From Paralvinella palmiformis (Eukaryota; Annelida; Polychaeta; Terebellida; Alvinellidae), in NCBI GenBank assembly GCA_025642065.1, contig JAODUP010000040.1, positions 428,001-492,000 of the forward strand: a DNA stretch of 64,000 bases, read 5' to 3'. The notes below the pieces were generated by a model that was given only the letters and a program-made list of their open reading frames with translations, was not told the DNA's origin and ran no database searches. Shown here piece after piece: positions 52,901 to 63,900 of this stretch. Both the position numbers and the translations under genes were made by a program. Every line of letters begins with the position of its first letter. Position 1 is the first letter of the stretch.

Positions 52901-54047
52901 AAAGTCCTTGGAGGATCCTGTGACAAATTACGAGCTTGGCTGTTTTCTCATGAAACTAATCATATGTAACTATGATTTAATATGAAAGCTAGGAGCTGGA
53001 TTAATGGAATCAGAGCAGCAGACAGACATGGAGTCAATTCCATTTTGTCAATTCAAATTGTATCAATTCCAATTCTATTTTTACCTACTCTTTTTACTAT
53101 GAGTAGGTACTCCGAGTAACTATACTTGAAATACCTAGTCCGAGTAGTTTATATTCCAAGTAGGATTGTCACGGAAGGAATATTTGTGAATTAAAAAATT
53201 AAATGGTAAATTAATTTGTGGATTTAGTTTTTTTGTAGCAAACCTCAATTACAATTCCATATTTATCAATTCCATTAAAAAAAGCAATTCCAGAACTGAA
53301 TTGACCCTATGTCTGGTAGCAGATATCTTTAGCTCTTGCCACATGGGGGATCATTAAGTGAGGCCACTATCAATCTCAATGCATGGTCAGCCACAGATAA
53401 AGACCAGCACCAACCCAAGAGGGCAGTGTCTAGCTTGTCATCCAATTAATGAATAGTTCTATTAAATTAATACTGCCCCCATAGCTCTAGAAATGGCAGA
53501 CTAATAAAGTCAATTGATATTGGCTACAAACAATACCAGTGTATAATAACCATAGTCTAATAAGCAGGCCCTAACTTATTGTATAATAATTTTACTTTTA
53601 ATATTACAATATTAATATATTAATAATTTATGCCATTCTAAAAACTACTTTTTAGGTATATCTTGTCAGGTATATATTTGTCATAAATTTGTTGGCTATG
53701 CCAATATTTATATTAAAAAATATATGCTTTTGACAGCTTATGACTATCATTTCATAAACTGTTGTTTATGACATGACGTCATAAACCCTGGATTAATCCA
53801 AGGTTTTTGACATTGTGTCATAAACTTGCCAACTCTGATAGTTTAACATGTTGATTCCTAAGCCACTAGTCACCATGACTAGGGCTAGGGGGTCTATATT
53901 GATCGTGATGATGATGATGATGGCAGATGTATGATGATGGAGTATTAATAATAATATCATTATTATTGTAATGTAAATGATACCTGATGAAGCAAATCCT
54001 TGTCCCGTATCACGCTGAGATTTTATAATTCCGTTCTCATCCGCCAT
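37615..54047 (-). CDS. GGT7: Gamma-glutamyltransferase (glutathione hydrolase), GGT7-like, 16 coding exons
   Basis: Exons: 54047-53984, 51143-51020, 50620-50509, 50075-49924, 47232-47112, 46873-46806, 46368-46295, 45944-45745, 44732-44654, 43201-43071, 41821-41733, 41259-41107, 40724-40604, 39263-39137, 38788-38678 and 37781-37615. All junctions are GT-AG and keep frame, giving 630 aa. A type II anchor: about 73 cytoplasmic residues, TM about 74-96, then the extracellular enzyme that cleaves the gamma-glutamyl bond of glutathione. GGT landmarks: GGSAVD and SGIGGG near the N-terminus, substrate-binding Arg171-Glu172 in NAREKAP, autoprocessing nucleophile Thr439 in GGGTSHVS, STIN followed by FGS, Ser508-Ser509 in PQSSMTPT and oxyanion Gly529-Gly530. 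Processing would give subunits of 438 and 192 residues, the usual light-chain size. The long N-terminus and CLGVVHPHHSGIGG recall GGT7, yet the nucleophile lacking in mammalian GGT7 is present. Several N-glycosylation sequons occur. Confidence 0.92.
38195..38345 (+). repeat. tRNA-derived SINE
   Basis: The tRNA-like head (CTCTATGGCCTAGTGGGTAG, box B-like GGTTTGAATCCCGGC) is followed by TTTTTCATCCAACCAGGC. The enlarged distance between boxes and the continuing body argue against a functional tRNA gene. Lies in intron 15 of the GGT gene. Confidence 0.6.
39833..39880 (+). repeat. SINE family A tail fragment
   Basis: CAGCCCATTTAGCCTACGAT and AAAAGTGGCTGTAAAACACT match the tail of the copies at 1-165 and 1000-1122. 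Only the 3' end is present. Confidence 0.6.
41855..41888. repeat. (TA)n microsatellite upstream of GGT exon 11
   Basis: TA tract about 34 bp upstream of the exon 11 acceptor (41821) on the minus strand. Confidence 0.9.
46912..46983. repeat. (GT)n microsatellite, 36 units, GGT intron 5
   Basis: Uninterrupted dinucleotide run; on the transcribed strand it is (AC)n, ending 39 bp upstream of the exon 6 acceptor. Confidence 0.95.
48905..49206. repeat. Tandem duplication, two units of about 150 bp
   Basis: Unit 1 (48905-49058) and unit 2 (49059-about 49206) share order and sequence: TTGTTACA near the start, GATCAAGCT, AAACAAATATTTTGTGACAA and CATCTATGCTA at the end. Divergence between the units is moderate. 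Lies in intron 4 of GGT. Confidence 0.8.
49867..49917. repeat. (TA)n(CA)n microsatellite at GGT exon 4 donor
   Basis: CA/TA compound run starting 6 nt inside intron 4, immediately after the donor GTTAGT of exon 4 (exon end 49924). Confidence 0.9.
51329..51560. repeat. Partial copy of AATTCC-rich hAT MITE
   Basis: Starts CAGAGATGGGGTCAATTC and runs through AATTTACCATTTAATTTTTTA to CCTACTTGGAATATA. It is the reverse complement of the right half of the element at 53023-53315. The other terminus was not found. It lies 186 bp upstream of GGT exon 2 in intron 1. Confidence 0.6.
52110..52262 (-). repeat. Degenerate SINE family A
   Basis: The minus strand shows a weak tRNA-like head (ACCAAACTAGTAGCACTGTA), a body with GGCATTTCATCATTCACC and a tail ACCATGTGCACTAATGTGGC. 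The ORFs across it are shadows. Confidence 0.5.
52517..53837. mobile_element. Non-autonomous hAT element with perfect 8-bp TSD
   Basis: Termini are CAGGGTTGG plus a GTTTATGACA motif (left) and, reverse-complemented, CAGAGTTGG plus AAGTTTATGACA (right). TTATGAC/GTCATAA subterminal motifs repeat at both ends. It is flanked by identical ATAGTTTA at 52509-52516 and 53838-53845. The interior contains a second inserted element (53023-53315) and no transposase. Located in intron 1 of GGT. Confidence 0.85.
53023..53315. mobile_element. Nested 293-bp hAT MITE
   Basis: Terminal inverted repeats CAGACATGGAGTCAATTC (left) and CAGACATAGGGTCAATTC (right, reverse-complemented). It is flanked by the 8-mers GCAGCAGA (53015-53022) and GTAGCAGA (53316-53323), matching at seven of eight positions. 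It sits inside the larger element 52517-53837, so it inserted later. Related copies occur at 51329-51560 and 19110-19680. Confidence 0.8.
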
Positions 54048-55499
54048 ATTTTCCTGTCTGAGTATTTATGTCAGGATATAAACAGTATGGAAATCAATAT
54101 GACAACATCAGGTCTTCGCTGGCCTCATTGTTTGACAAACCATGACTGTCAAGGTAAGTCTAAATACCGTAATGGTTAGTGAGGTATTGAGGAAAATGCA
54201 TTATAATAAAACGTTATGTGTATCGTCTCTCTTTCTCTTTCTCTGTCTGTGTTTGTGTGTGTGCATAAATATATGTATGTCGAATGGTATCTAGTTACTT
54301 GTGTCTGTAATATTAAGTTACTGGAACCTTTAACGAACAATTCCGCTGAAAACATAGTACGCTTATAACTATTCAGTCACACGTAACAAATCATTTTCAC
54401 CAACCACAAACTTTTATTGATCAAACATCAAAAACGTAGTACAAATTTCCTGAAACAATATGACAGTTGAGATCGTAATTAAGACAGCTTTAGATATAAT
54501 TAGTAGGACAGGCTGTTAAGAAGTTTCTATGAACAGAAGTTCACAATATTAATTGTATTACATTGAATTATATTACCCTTTCATCAGTATGTAGATGGCA
54601 GATATAGATAGCTAAATATATATTTTTGTTTAATATATGAAGCTATTAACGTTAAAAAAATTGAACACCATCCATGCATACTCTAAAAGACAATATTCAC
54701 AGAGCATGCGTATAGAGTAGGATCAGGATGTTGCCGGCCGATAACGAAGGGCCTATATATACACTTAAAATGCATCAATTTAATCAGAGCTGTGGTTTAA
54801 TGATGTGTATGTATGTGTATGTATATATGTGTATTCGTGTGTGTGTATACATGTGTCGATCTTTGTGTATGAGTGTTTGTGTATAAATATGTGTCTGTGT
54901 ATGCTTGTGTGTGTGTGTGTAAGTGTGCTTGTGTGAGCTCGTGCGTCTGTATATATCTCCCGTATAGACGTCTTAAGCCAGTCATTCTGCACAAGTGGCT
55001 CGAGATCGCGACCCACAACCGTAGTGTTACCGACTGCCACCAGATGTCGCACTACTTGTGAATAGTGTATATTAATTGGTGAGCGAATATTAGTGTTAAT
55101 GCCTATTTAGTGCACTTAGTATTTGCTACGATTATATTGGTGATACGATTTTTTAAACTGTATTTCATAGCGACTTCAAACAAGGACTGGCGAGATGTTG
55201 CACACATCTAATTAGTGTGAAAAGTAGCTTCTCTGGATTCAGTCCCATGATTAAATATCCAGAATTTGTATTTATGATTGGTGATATTCTGTACGAGTGC
55301 CTTATTCCACACTGCTAAACCACACACAGCTGCCGGGCGACTGCTTATAGGGAAATGAGATCATCAGATGAAATTAGTACCACACAGACACACATATGTA
55401 ATGTGTACGTTCTTCGGCGCGGTGCATCATGCACAAACTGGCTTTACTCCCCTGTACATAATGAAATATATAGTTGTAATTTGTAAATATATGAATAGT

Positions 55500-55547
<48 letters not shown>

Positions 55548-55832
55548 TCTTTAGTTAGGAAGAAATATTATGTTTCTGGTAATTTCTGTCATGTCATGAT
55601 CAGCTTAGTGAAAATTAAGACACAGAGACGGCACATTCCTCGTAAATGTGTATATACACGTTAATGGCAGATAGAGCTGTAATTGTGATATTGTACAATG
55701 GATATTTGTATGTTGATCATGGCATATTAATTTAATTGTGTTGTTGTTTATTATATAGATATATCAAGCAACTTATATAACTATTACGGATCAGAAGATT
55801 GACGCAACAGTTTGTAAGGATTTTTTTTTAGT

Positions 55833-55898
<66 letters not shown>

Positions 55899-56562
55899 AT
55901 ATATATATATATATATATATATATACTGCAGAAACGGTTGAAATTAAAGCAGGAAAGGGATGTAATATATAATATAGATCAAACTTCCGCTTTAACAGAA
56001 TCAACAATTATATAAATTAATTTTCAGTTATTTCAAAATGTGATAATTATATAGATATATTTTCAGACGTCATATACATATATATATATATATATATATA
56101 TCCGTTATACACATTCCTAAAGTAATAAACAAGAGTAAGGTACGTCTATATAAACAGGTATATATACTAGAAATCGGAAATTGAACTTAATTATCTATCT
56201 ATCTATAGATAAGTTGTTGTTACTTTGATTTAAATTGAATGAACAACACAAGTTAGCTAATGCATAGTCATAATACAACACGGTGGGCTGCTCTTGGGCT
56301 ATATAGTCGCTATAGTAGTGGAGTATACATATTCATTGGAAAACCAATACAATAACTGAGTTCGCGTTAGTTATACAACACAGTCAAAGGAAACCTACAA
56401 AACCCAAACAAACCACAGCACAACATCTAGTAGATATTCACGTGATCTGCACGTGCTTCGAATATTCTGGTTTAGCTGCCTAGATACAAGGAATACGTAC
56501 GCTTGAGTCACCACTGACAAGGAATAGAGTTGGCATGGTTTTAAGTTAGCTTTGCCTGAATG

Positions 56563-56595
<33 letters not shown>

Positions 56596-56905
56596 GGATA
56601 TAACTATAAAGTTGGGGTTCCGCCTCACTTGCTATACAAGACTCAAGAGTGCTATCATCAGCTGACATGTACACAATATACTGATGTAAATTAAGTATAC
56701 TACAATATAACTGACACTGTCCAACTGAGTCATCAACGAAGTTTTTGAGCTGATCAGATCTAACTGGCAAATACGATGATAGTAAGTGATTTTATTCCTC
56801 CATATACTGTACATAATAGACAATTATTTTACAATATTTTTCATCATACAATATACAGAGAGGTAACACATTTTATTGGCCACGATATGTGATTTAAGGT
56901 TTCAC

Positions 56906-56948
<43 letters not shown>

Positions 56949-57308
56949 TATACATGGACATTTGTTAAGGTATTGTCGTTACAGATACATACATACACAG
57001 ACACACAGTCACAGTTTGCGGACTGATTAATTCACATTCCTAATGTGTGCGTCATACATGTGTTTGTATATATTGTCTAACCCTATAATGTGTTCTCATT
57101 TCTATAATTGTAGTTAGTGACAACTACGGTAAATCTAGATGTCAGATGTGTGTGATGGACCCACAAGTATCGTTATTCTGACGTTGTGTTGGGTCACTCT
57201 ATTTATATAATACAAATATAGCATCATGTTTAATCAATACGCGACGTAGAAACAGCTTGAAGCACATTCAGAGCAACCCATTATTTAAATATTTGCGACT
57301 ACTGTCCA

Positions 57309-57355
<47 letters not shown>

Positions 57356-57712
57356 ACGAACACATACATACAAATAATTTAATACATGACACTGTATATC
57401 TGATCATATTCTCTTCAATTAGAACAAAGTCATATTCGTAGACAACAAATTATTTGCCTTTTACACAGTATACAATTACTGATAATTGACTAATGTCCTA
57501 CGATAACGCGCCCGTTGATAAAACATCTCTATTTACTGAGTATCTATAATATCACTATCCTGTTATATATATATATACTATTAACAACACGTCAGGCCAA
57601 GTCCGTGTTATAGCTACCTATATACAGGACCTTGTGTGGTGTGACACGACCATTATACAGAACACACGGTATATGTATACATGTGTGTATCAGTGAGTTA
57701 ACGATATATGGG

Positions 57713-57750
<38 letters not shown>

Positions 57751-58207
57751 AACAATTACAATGGGCGTTGTTAGAGGAAAGCTGGACGAGATAGACCAAC
57801 TGGCTTTAATTTCTCAGTCATTTTATATCGTTTTTATGCCTCTCCTCTCTCTCTCTCTCTCTCTCTCCGAGTGTGCGTTTATCTGTGTGTGCACGAAATA
57901 CCATGTACAGTCAGTCTGATATATACAGTTTAAGCAGCACGAGGAGAATACTGCTTCACGGAGTAGATCGCAAACACCAGGAGAGTTAAGACATAATAAA
58001 CCAGACCATTACAGCTAGAACCTCCATACCACTCTCAGCCATTTCTATAGCAGACGACTACGATGCGGGTCATCTTCTATCACTATTATCTTGTCTTATG
58101 TCGAATTTGTTGTTTAATTCCAGCCGATCACGTGAACATTTATATAGAGGCTGATTGACGTACATCAGAAGCCGATGTATTGAGGAAGGTCAGTCGATTA
58201 CTTGTTG
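54048..58207. other. Intergenic, microsatellite-rich, no gene seen
   Basis: Lies between the divergently oriented GGT (minus) and 113-aa protein (plus) genes, so both promoters should be near its two ends, but I recognise no core elements. It is dominated by simple repeats: TG/TA 54800-54930, (TA)n 55503-55544, (CT)n(AT)n 55834-55924, GA 56565-56594, TA 56909-56937, GA 57326-57352, TA 57716-57747 and CT 57845-57868. The ORFs here are repeat-encoded. Confidence 0.55.
55834..55924. repeat. (CT)n(AT)n compound microsatellite
   Basis: CT run of about 14 units followed by two AT tracts separated by GTT. Confidence 0.9.
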
Positions 58208-58228
58208 ATGTTCATCATCTTCGCAGCC

Positions 58229-59275
58229 ATGTATCAGCTACACATACCGGTAAGTATTCGTTATATACGTGTATATGACAAACAGCTAATAATCGAGTTA
58301 CAGGAGAATATATTTGATTGTCGAATTCTTTTGTGCGAACGAACAAATCTGTTTGCGATATAAGGATCTAAGAACGTCAATAAACTGGCTATTTAAACCT
58401 TTTCTAAATATACCCCCCCCCCCCCCGATCAATGTTATATCCGATGAACAAAATGACAATACGTTAACATCTGAATACTTCGTTTTAGATTATCGAAGTA
58501 CAGCCAGTGGCTTTCCTTTAGTAAATTCGCTTTAATAAATGTACATTAATTATTATTATTAAATATGCGCCAAATATGAATGAGGTGCGGTTACTGAAAG
58601 GTCGCAATTTATAAAGGTTTTATTAAACCACCCAACTCGGGTATAGTTAGAGGATTGTCTCGATTGTCAACGAGTGGCAGTAGAAGTTATAGATTGATGG
58701 TAACGGTGATAGCAACTGCAAGACATATCATTACAGAATCCCCCCCCAAAAAAAAAATTCCTCAGAATATGAAATAATTGTAGCCAGCATAACTTGTATA
58801 TCCAACACGAATACGTCACCACACCAATTCTATGTGTGATCGTATATACCGCTCACGTTCTCCTAAATTATGCATTACGTGAACTATCTCGTACCAATTA
58901 TTGGGCAACCGATACCAGACCACGATAAAGTAGACAATTATATACACATTTCAGGTTCGTCTCCAGAAGCTGGAGAAACTAGATAAGAAAGCAAAAGTCT
59001 CGGCGTCCACCAGGAAACATATCGGTACGACGTATTTCGTCGAGGGTACCACGGCCAACGAGGTCTGTGTGTACATCACCAAGTCGCAGAAGAACGAGTT
59101 TGGACTCTGGCTGCTCCAGATAGCCAAACACGGCGATACCAGTATTATGACGTCATCGGACGACGTTGACAGCGGGAACTACGAAACGGTGAAGGATTCG
59201 AAGTACGTGCTCCAGGACGGAGTACGGTACGTGGCTCTACATTATAGCGGAGCGGATGTGGAGCTTGTGCTCTAA
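58229..59275 (+). CDS. Uncharacterised 113-aa protein, 2 exons
   Basis: Exon 1, 58229-58249 (MYQLHIP), ends CCG|GTAAGT. Exon 2, 58955-59275, follows ACACATTTCAG and runs to TAA; phase 0. The product is soluble-looking: a Lys-rich helix-like start (RLQKLEKLDKKAK), then alternating polar and hydrophobic stretches (TTYFVEG, EVCVYITK, GLWLLQIA, YVALHYSG, VELVL) suggesting a small beta-rich fold. No signal peptide or metal motif is evident and I do not recognise the family. Exon 2 is clearly richer in G/C at third positions than its flanks, typical of a real and perhaps well-expressed gene. An in-frame ATG at 58208 would add MFIIFAA, but it has T at -3 while 58229 has G; an in-frame stop lies at 58181. 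A polyadenylation signal follows at 59706. Confidence 0.75.
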
Positions 59276-59705
59276 TGAGAGACTCGGTGGTGTATCGATC
59301 GTCGCGTTCAGAATTTTGTAGAAGATCCGCTGTTGGTCGAGGTTTCTCCGACCAGATGTCGCACGCACGCTTTATTATTGACGCCAAGATGGTCCAATCA
59401 GATCAGTCTTGGCCGTTTTATATGGGACACACTCAATGATCTCCTCAGTGGTGCTGCAGGATCGTATCTTAGAAACTGAATGCATTTATAATGAACAGGA
59501 TTGAGAGATAAATGCTACAAGAAATTTGAATACAATTCAGACTCGGCATCACACATGACATGACTACTACAGAGATTTATTTCATCTTTATAATTAATTT
59601 CTAATTATTATGTTATATATATATATATATTTATATTGTTGTCTTGAGAAGGCTTTTTCATTTCATTTCTTGCTTTATACAATGACAAATCAAAACCACT
59701 ATCAT

Positions 59706-59749
59706 AATAAACAGCTTGTTGTCTAACAATGTGTTTATTGGGAAATAAA
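59706..59749. terminator. Opposed polyadenylation signals of two convergent genes
   Basis: AATAAA occurs on the plus strand at 59706-59711 and 59744-59749, and on the minus strand (TTTATT) at 59734-59739. They fit the 3' end of the 113-aa gene (430-nt 3' UTR) and of MSH6 (about 1.2-kb 3' UTR), so the two transcripts may overlap at their tails. Inferred from hexamers alone. Confidence 0.5.
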
Positions 59750-60100
59750 CAGCACAGAACATTATTACAATCTACAAATACATGCTAAAATCAACTCTTA
59801 CTGAAGGTAAAGCAAGAAAAACAAACATCTGAGAACTAAACAACCAAAGCAGAGGTTAATCACATTTAAAGGTAATTTACCTGGCTAGAATGGGTTTAAA
59901 CAATTATCCCAACTGTAACTAAATAACGATTAATCCGTTTTTGATTTGAGGACTTCGTAAAAACTAGTTTATGTCAGTCAGTGTTTCTTTTTAACAATGA
60001 ATAGAACAGTGACAAAATTATCAGTATGTGATCATCAATTATTGCTTCATTTACGTTCTGAGCTCAGGTGAATCTGCTCTCTCTCATCACTCAATTGTTA

Positions 60101-60134
<34 letters not shown>

Positions 60135-60944
60135 ACCATTCTCGACACATTTAACAACATACTAAGTACACCATTTGAGTGCTGGTTCTTAACAGAAGAT
60201 GAGAATATTGAATCTCTGGCACCACAAACCACATATTAATAATATAATGATGACGTACTTAATGAATCTGACATAAACATGGCTCTTTCTAATCGTATAG
60301 CCGTTTGCTGATTAAAGGATATGGAATAATTATAAAACAGACTGAAACGCTGACTGATTTAACTTTGTACATCTATCTGCTCTACTCCCACCAACTATCA
60401 TGAGATTGCTATCAGATCTATATATATTATAATCTGCTTTCAAAACTAATCCACCATCTCATCTATTGAAATGCAAACCCTGGCCAATCATTACGTCTTG
60501 ACCTGCTGTTAGGTAAGCAGGTTTTATTACAAAAGCTAGAGTATCAAATTTCCAGTTTCTCTGATGTTTTGTTCAATTGCTCGCTGGTCACCGAAGTTGT
60601 CCAAAGTGTGAAACATTACCCAGTAATGTTTCATATTGTAGCTATCAAGAGAATCATTATCGTATTTAACAGAACACAACTGTATTACAAATTAGCTCAT
60701 AAAGTGTTCTTTTGTTTGGTATAACCTCCTAGTCCTCAATACTGTGCTTCACTTAGACATCAAAACATTAGAAAAATACCTTTTTTTACTTTGACAAACC
60801 AAATGCTATACATATGCTGTTGATGGATGAGTTTATACACATGTGGTAGAAAATCTGAGTGGTTTTTCCCTGAAATAAAACCTCAAATTTGTAATACAAA
60901 ATAACAAACGGTTGTGGTTCTTACAAATTTTATATGAAGTCTCG
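59750..60944 (-). other. Presumed MSH6 3' UTR, no other gene
   Basis: Non-coding on both strands by inspection, with a CT/CA run at about 60101-60136. It would form the MSH6 3' UTR if the signal near 59736 is used. Confidence 0.45.
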
Positions 60945-63900
60945 TTAATTTATTAGTTCTTGAAGTTCCTGTAGTTTCTTTATTGAAGACATCTTTGTTT
61001 GACACAATGATCTGAAAGTACAGCATATAATGAAATAATATTTTTTTTAAATGTACTGAATGAAAATAAGGAAACATTGTACAAGATTGAGTAAACTTGT
61101 TTACTGAGAGCAAAAAGGATAATTGTAGGATTATGTGTACTTGTGTCTGTATGTGCATATAATCACATACAGAGTGTCCCAGGTTACCTGAAATGTTTTA
61201 ATCTGTCCAGTGACTGTTGGAATTCTTTAGCCTTCTTGTGTGCAACACAAATCACCTGAAAAGGAATCACATTAGCACTAATCAATATAGACATTGGACA
61301 TCATTTTCATATTTTAAATCTATAATTGTATGACCAAGCCACTTACGTCATCTGGAATATTAGCTAATCTGGCTGCATTAAATCCATAACTTTTTGGACA
61401 AGCTCCTTTGACAAACTTATATAAGAATGTGATAGTCTCTTGAGTTGGATCCTCTTCATTCTCATTCTCCACCATACAAGCCTAATGAAAATAAAACAAA
61501 CATATAAATACATTATTATCTATTTACCTCAAAATTTAAAAATAAAAGTGTAATTTAATGTAGCCACAATTTTAATAAACTGTTGGATTAATATTTCTTT
61601 ACTGGAAATGATTTTTGAAACAAATATTAAAAGGTTTAGTTTTTAAATAAAAAAACCTTGATTACTACCTAATTAGAAACTAACCCTTTGTTGCATGCAT
61701 TATTTAAAGGATAGATGGGTACCTTAAGGATTCGTTTAATTCATGTTTCATTAATTAAATATCAAATAAATGTCCATTTAATGACAAATAAAGTTGCTGC
61801 CACTAATAGGATATTTAGCATATGAATAAATGAAGCAGCATTTATTTATGAACAATATATAATTATCGTAACTTTTACAGGTGTACAGGATAAGCACTTT
61901 TTCTGAACATTCTTGAAAATGTACAGATGTAAATTTCGAAAATAATGATTAAATATTTGTTGTTAAAAGCTGCTGTTTTTTTAAAGACTACTGGTTTATA
62001 CACTTGTGAAAATGAAAGAAATTCTGGATGGCCCTTAGACAAAATAACAGCATCATCATTAGCCATTTTGCTACAATTTATCATTTTGATTGGATTAAAT
62101 GATTGTATTGTATCATATAGATGTGAATGGCTTTCCTAAATTACCCGACTTCGTGGTTGTTCTTCTGTTCTCAAATGGAGAAAATACACGAGGAAATGGT
62201 CTAGTATTAGCATTACTCACTATGCTTTTTTATAACATGAATCCCGATTTATTGACACCTTTCACCACCTCATTAAAGTGGAGCTAGATTATAATTGATA
62301 TTCTATGGTTTTGAAATTTTGCAGACTCCAACCTAGAATTACCACAACAATTATGTTTTTGCATGATATGTGAAGGAAAACTACAAATGTTCGATTAATT
62401 TACGTTTGGAATGAATCAGTTCTATGTCAAGCAAATAACACAAAATAATTTCAAGTAGTTTGGGGAAACGATTTGTTTTGAATAATACAGCACATTACAT
62501 ATGGATATTTTATTTAGATAACTATAACTGTTATGTAGCAGCACTATTAAGTGACCATTCACAAAGTTACAAAAAAGCAAGTTGCTATCTGAGATTACTG
62601 TAATTATGCCATATGCAGTTAAATAATGAAATTTATTATTTATCCAACCACAGGGTAACTAAATTAACTCAGCATAATTCAATGGTTTAGTATTGTTTGA
62701 GCATCACTTGTTTTCAACATTTTCAAATTAAACCTAAATATATATCACATGATTTGCTTGATTGATGCAACTGATAACCTGATTAGGAATACATTAGTGA
62801 TTCAGTACACAAAATTCAAAATAAAAAATTAGTTAACACATTTGGAAACATATTGAAGACTGAATTGGGCATGCGGTTCAGCCGATTTCAAATGACTTGA
62901 TTATTAAATTAAGGGATTTCCACAATTCCCAAAGCCAAAGAAATATTATTTTCCAGGACAAAATTTCCATTTTCCAGGACAAAGTAATAAATCAAGATAT
63001 GTGCAAGAAAGCATATGTTTAATCAATGTATGATTGGTCATTGACATTTTTATGGTATAGTCTCATCCCTTCTAGATGTCTGATCCATCCACTTTCATTT
63101 AAGTTTGAACTAACATGGGATATCAACACTATGTACCTGTACACTTTTTTCTACAATCAAAATTTTCTTCTACAGGCATAATATTTATACAAGTGAATTT
63201 TTTCCAGGCAATATGTTTTCCAGGACATTTCCTGATTTTGTAAAATTTCTGGACATTTCCAGGACATGGAAAATGTATTTGTTATTTTCAAGGTTTTCCA
63301 GGACATGCGGGAACCCTGGATTTAGTATAAGTAATAACACTAATATCTCTAACAACAAGAATGGAAACTTAATTGACATCTGAGACCTTTTCAGGTGAGA
63401 ACGTTATTGAAATACTGGTACATCTAATATGATGGTATTTTTTATAACAATATATATATAATATATACAGCCTTCAGTTTAGTATAATTGCTTGTGACTC
63501 CATAATATAAAAACAATTTAAGACATAATACAAACTGTTTTGATAAAATAAATATCACTAGCTAGTCAGGCAACTGTGTGTGCCATGTGAAAAAGCTTAC
63601 ATTTTTGTCAGGTTCCAAATCATAATATTAGAAGGCATATAATTGTGTACTTTTCAAAATAAAGAACATGTATGGAATTAAAATGTATGAAAATATAACA
63701 TAAATATAATAACAGAATGTTTTGATTTTCTTCTATTCAATATCATACAATTGTAAGCTAAATTATCAAGCTAATGGTCATATATTACCAAACAAATGCT
63801 TATGCAATGTTTCTAGAACCTCATATTATTTCTTATTTCGACATCTAAAGTATCGAGATAAGAAATGTTGAATACATACCTGATAATAATTTGTTCCAAC

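Noticed and set aside
51329..53837. One large foldback element covering all inverted repeats in GGT intron 1
   Set aside because: The repeat arms cross (51329 with 53315, 52517 with 53837), which one element cannot explain. The 8-bp duplications show two nested elements plus a separate partial copy.
54780..55061. HTHT-rich and VCVC-rich ORFs on both strands
   Set aside because: Encoded by TG/TA microsatellite in different frames.
59145..59387. 80-codon minus-strand ORF
   Set aside because: Antisense shadow of exon 2 of the 113-aa gene.
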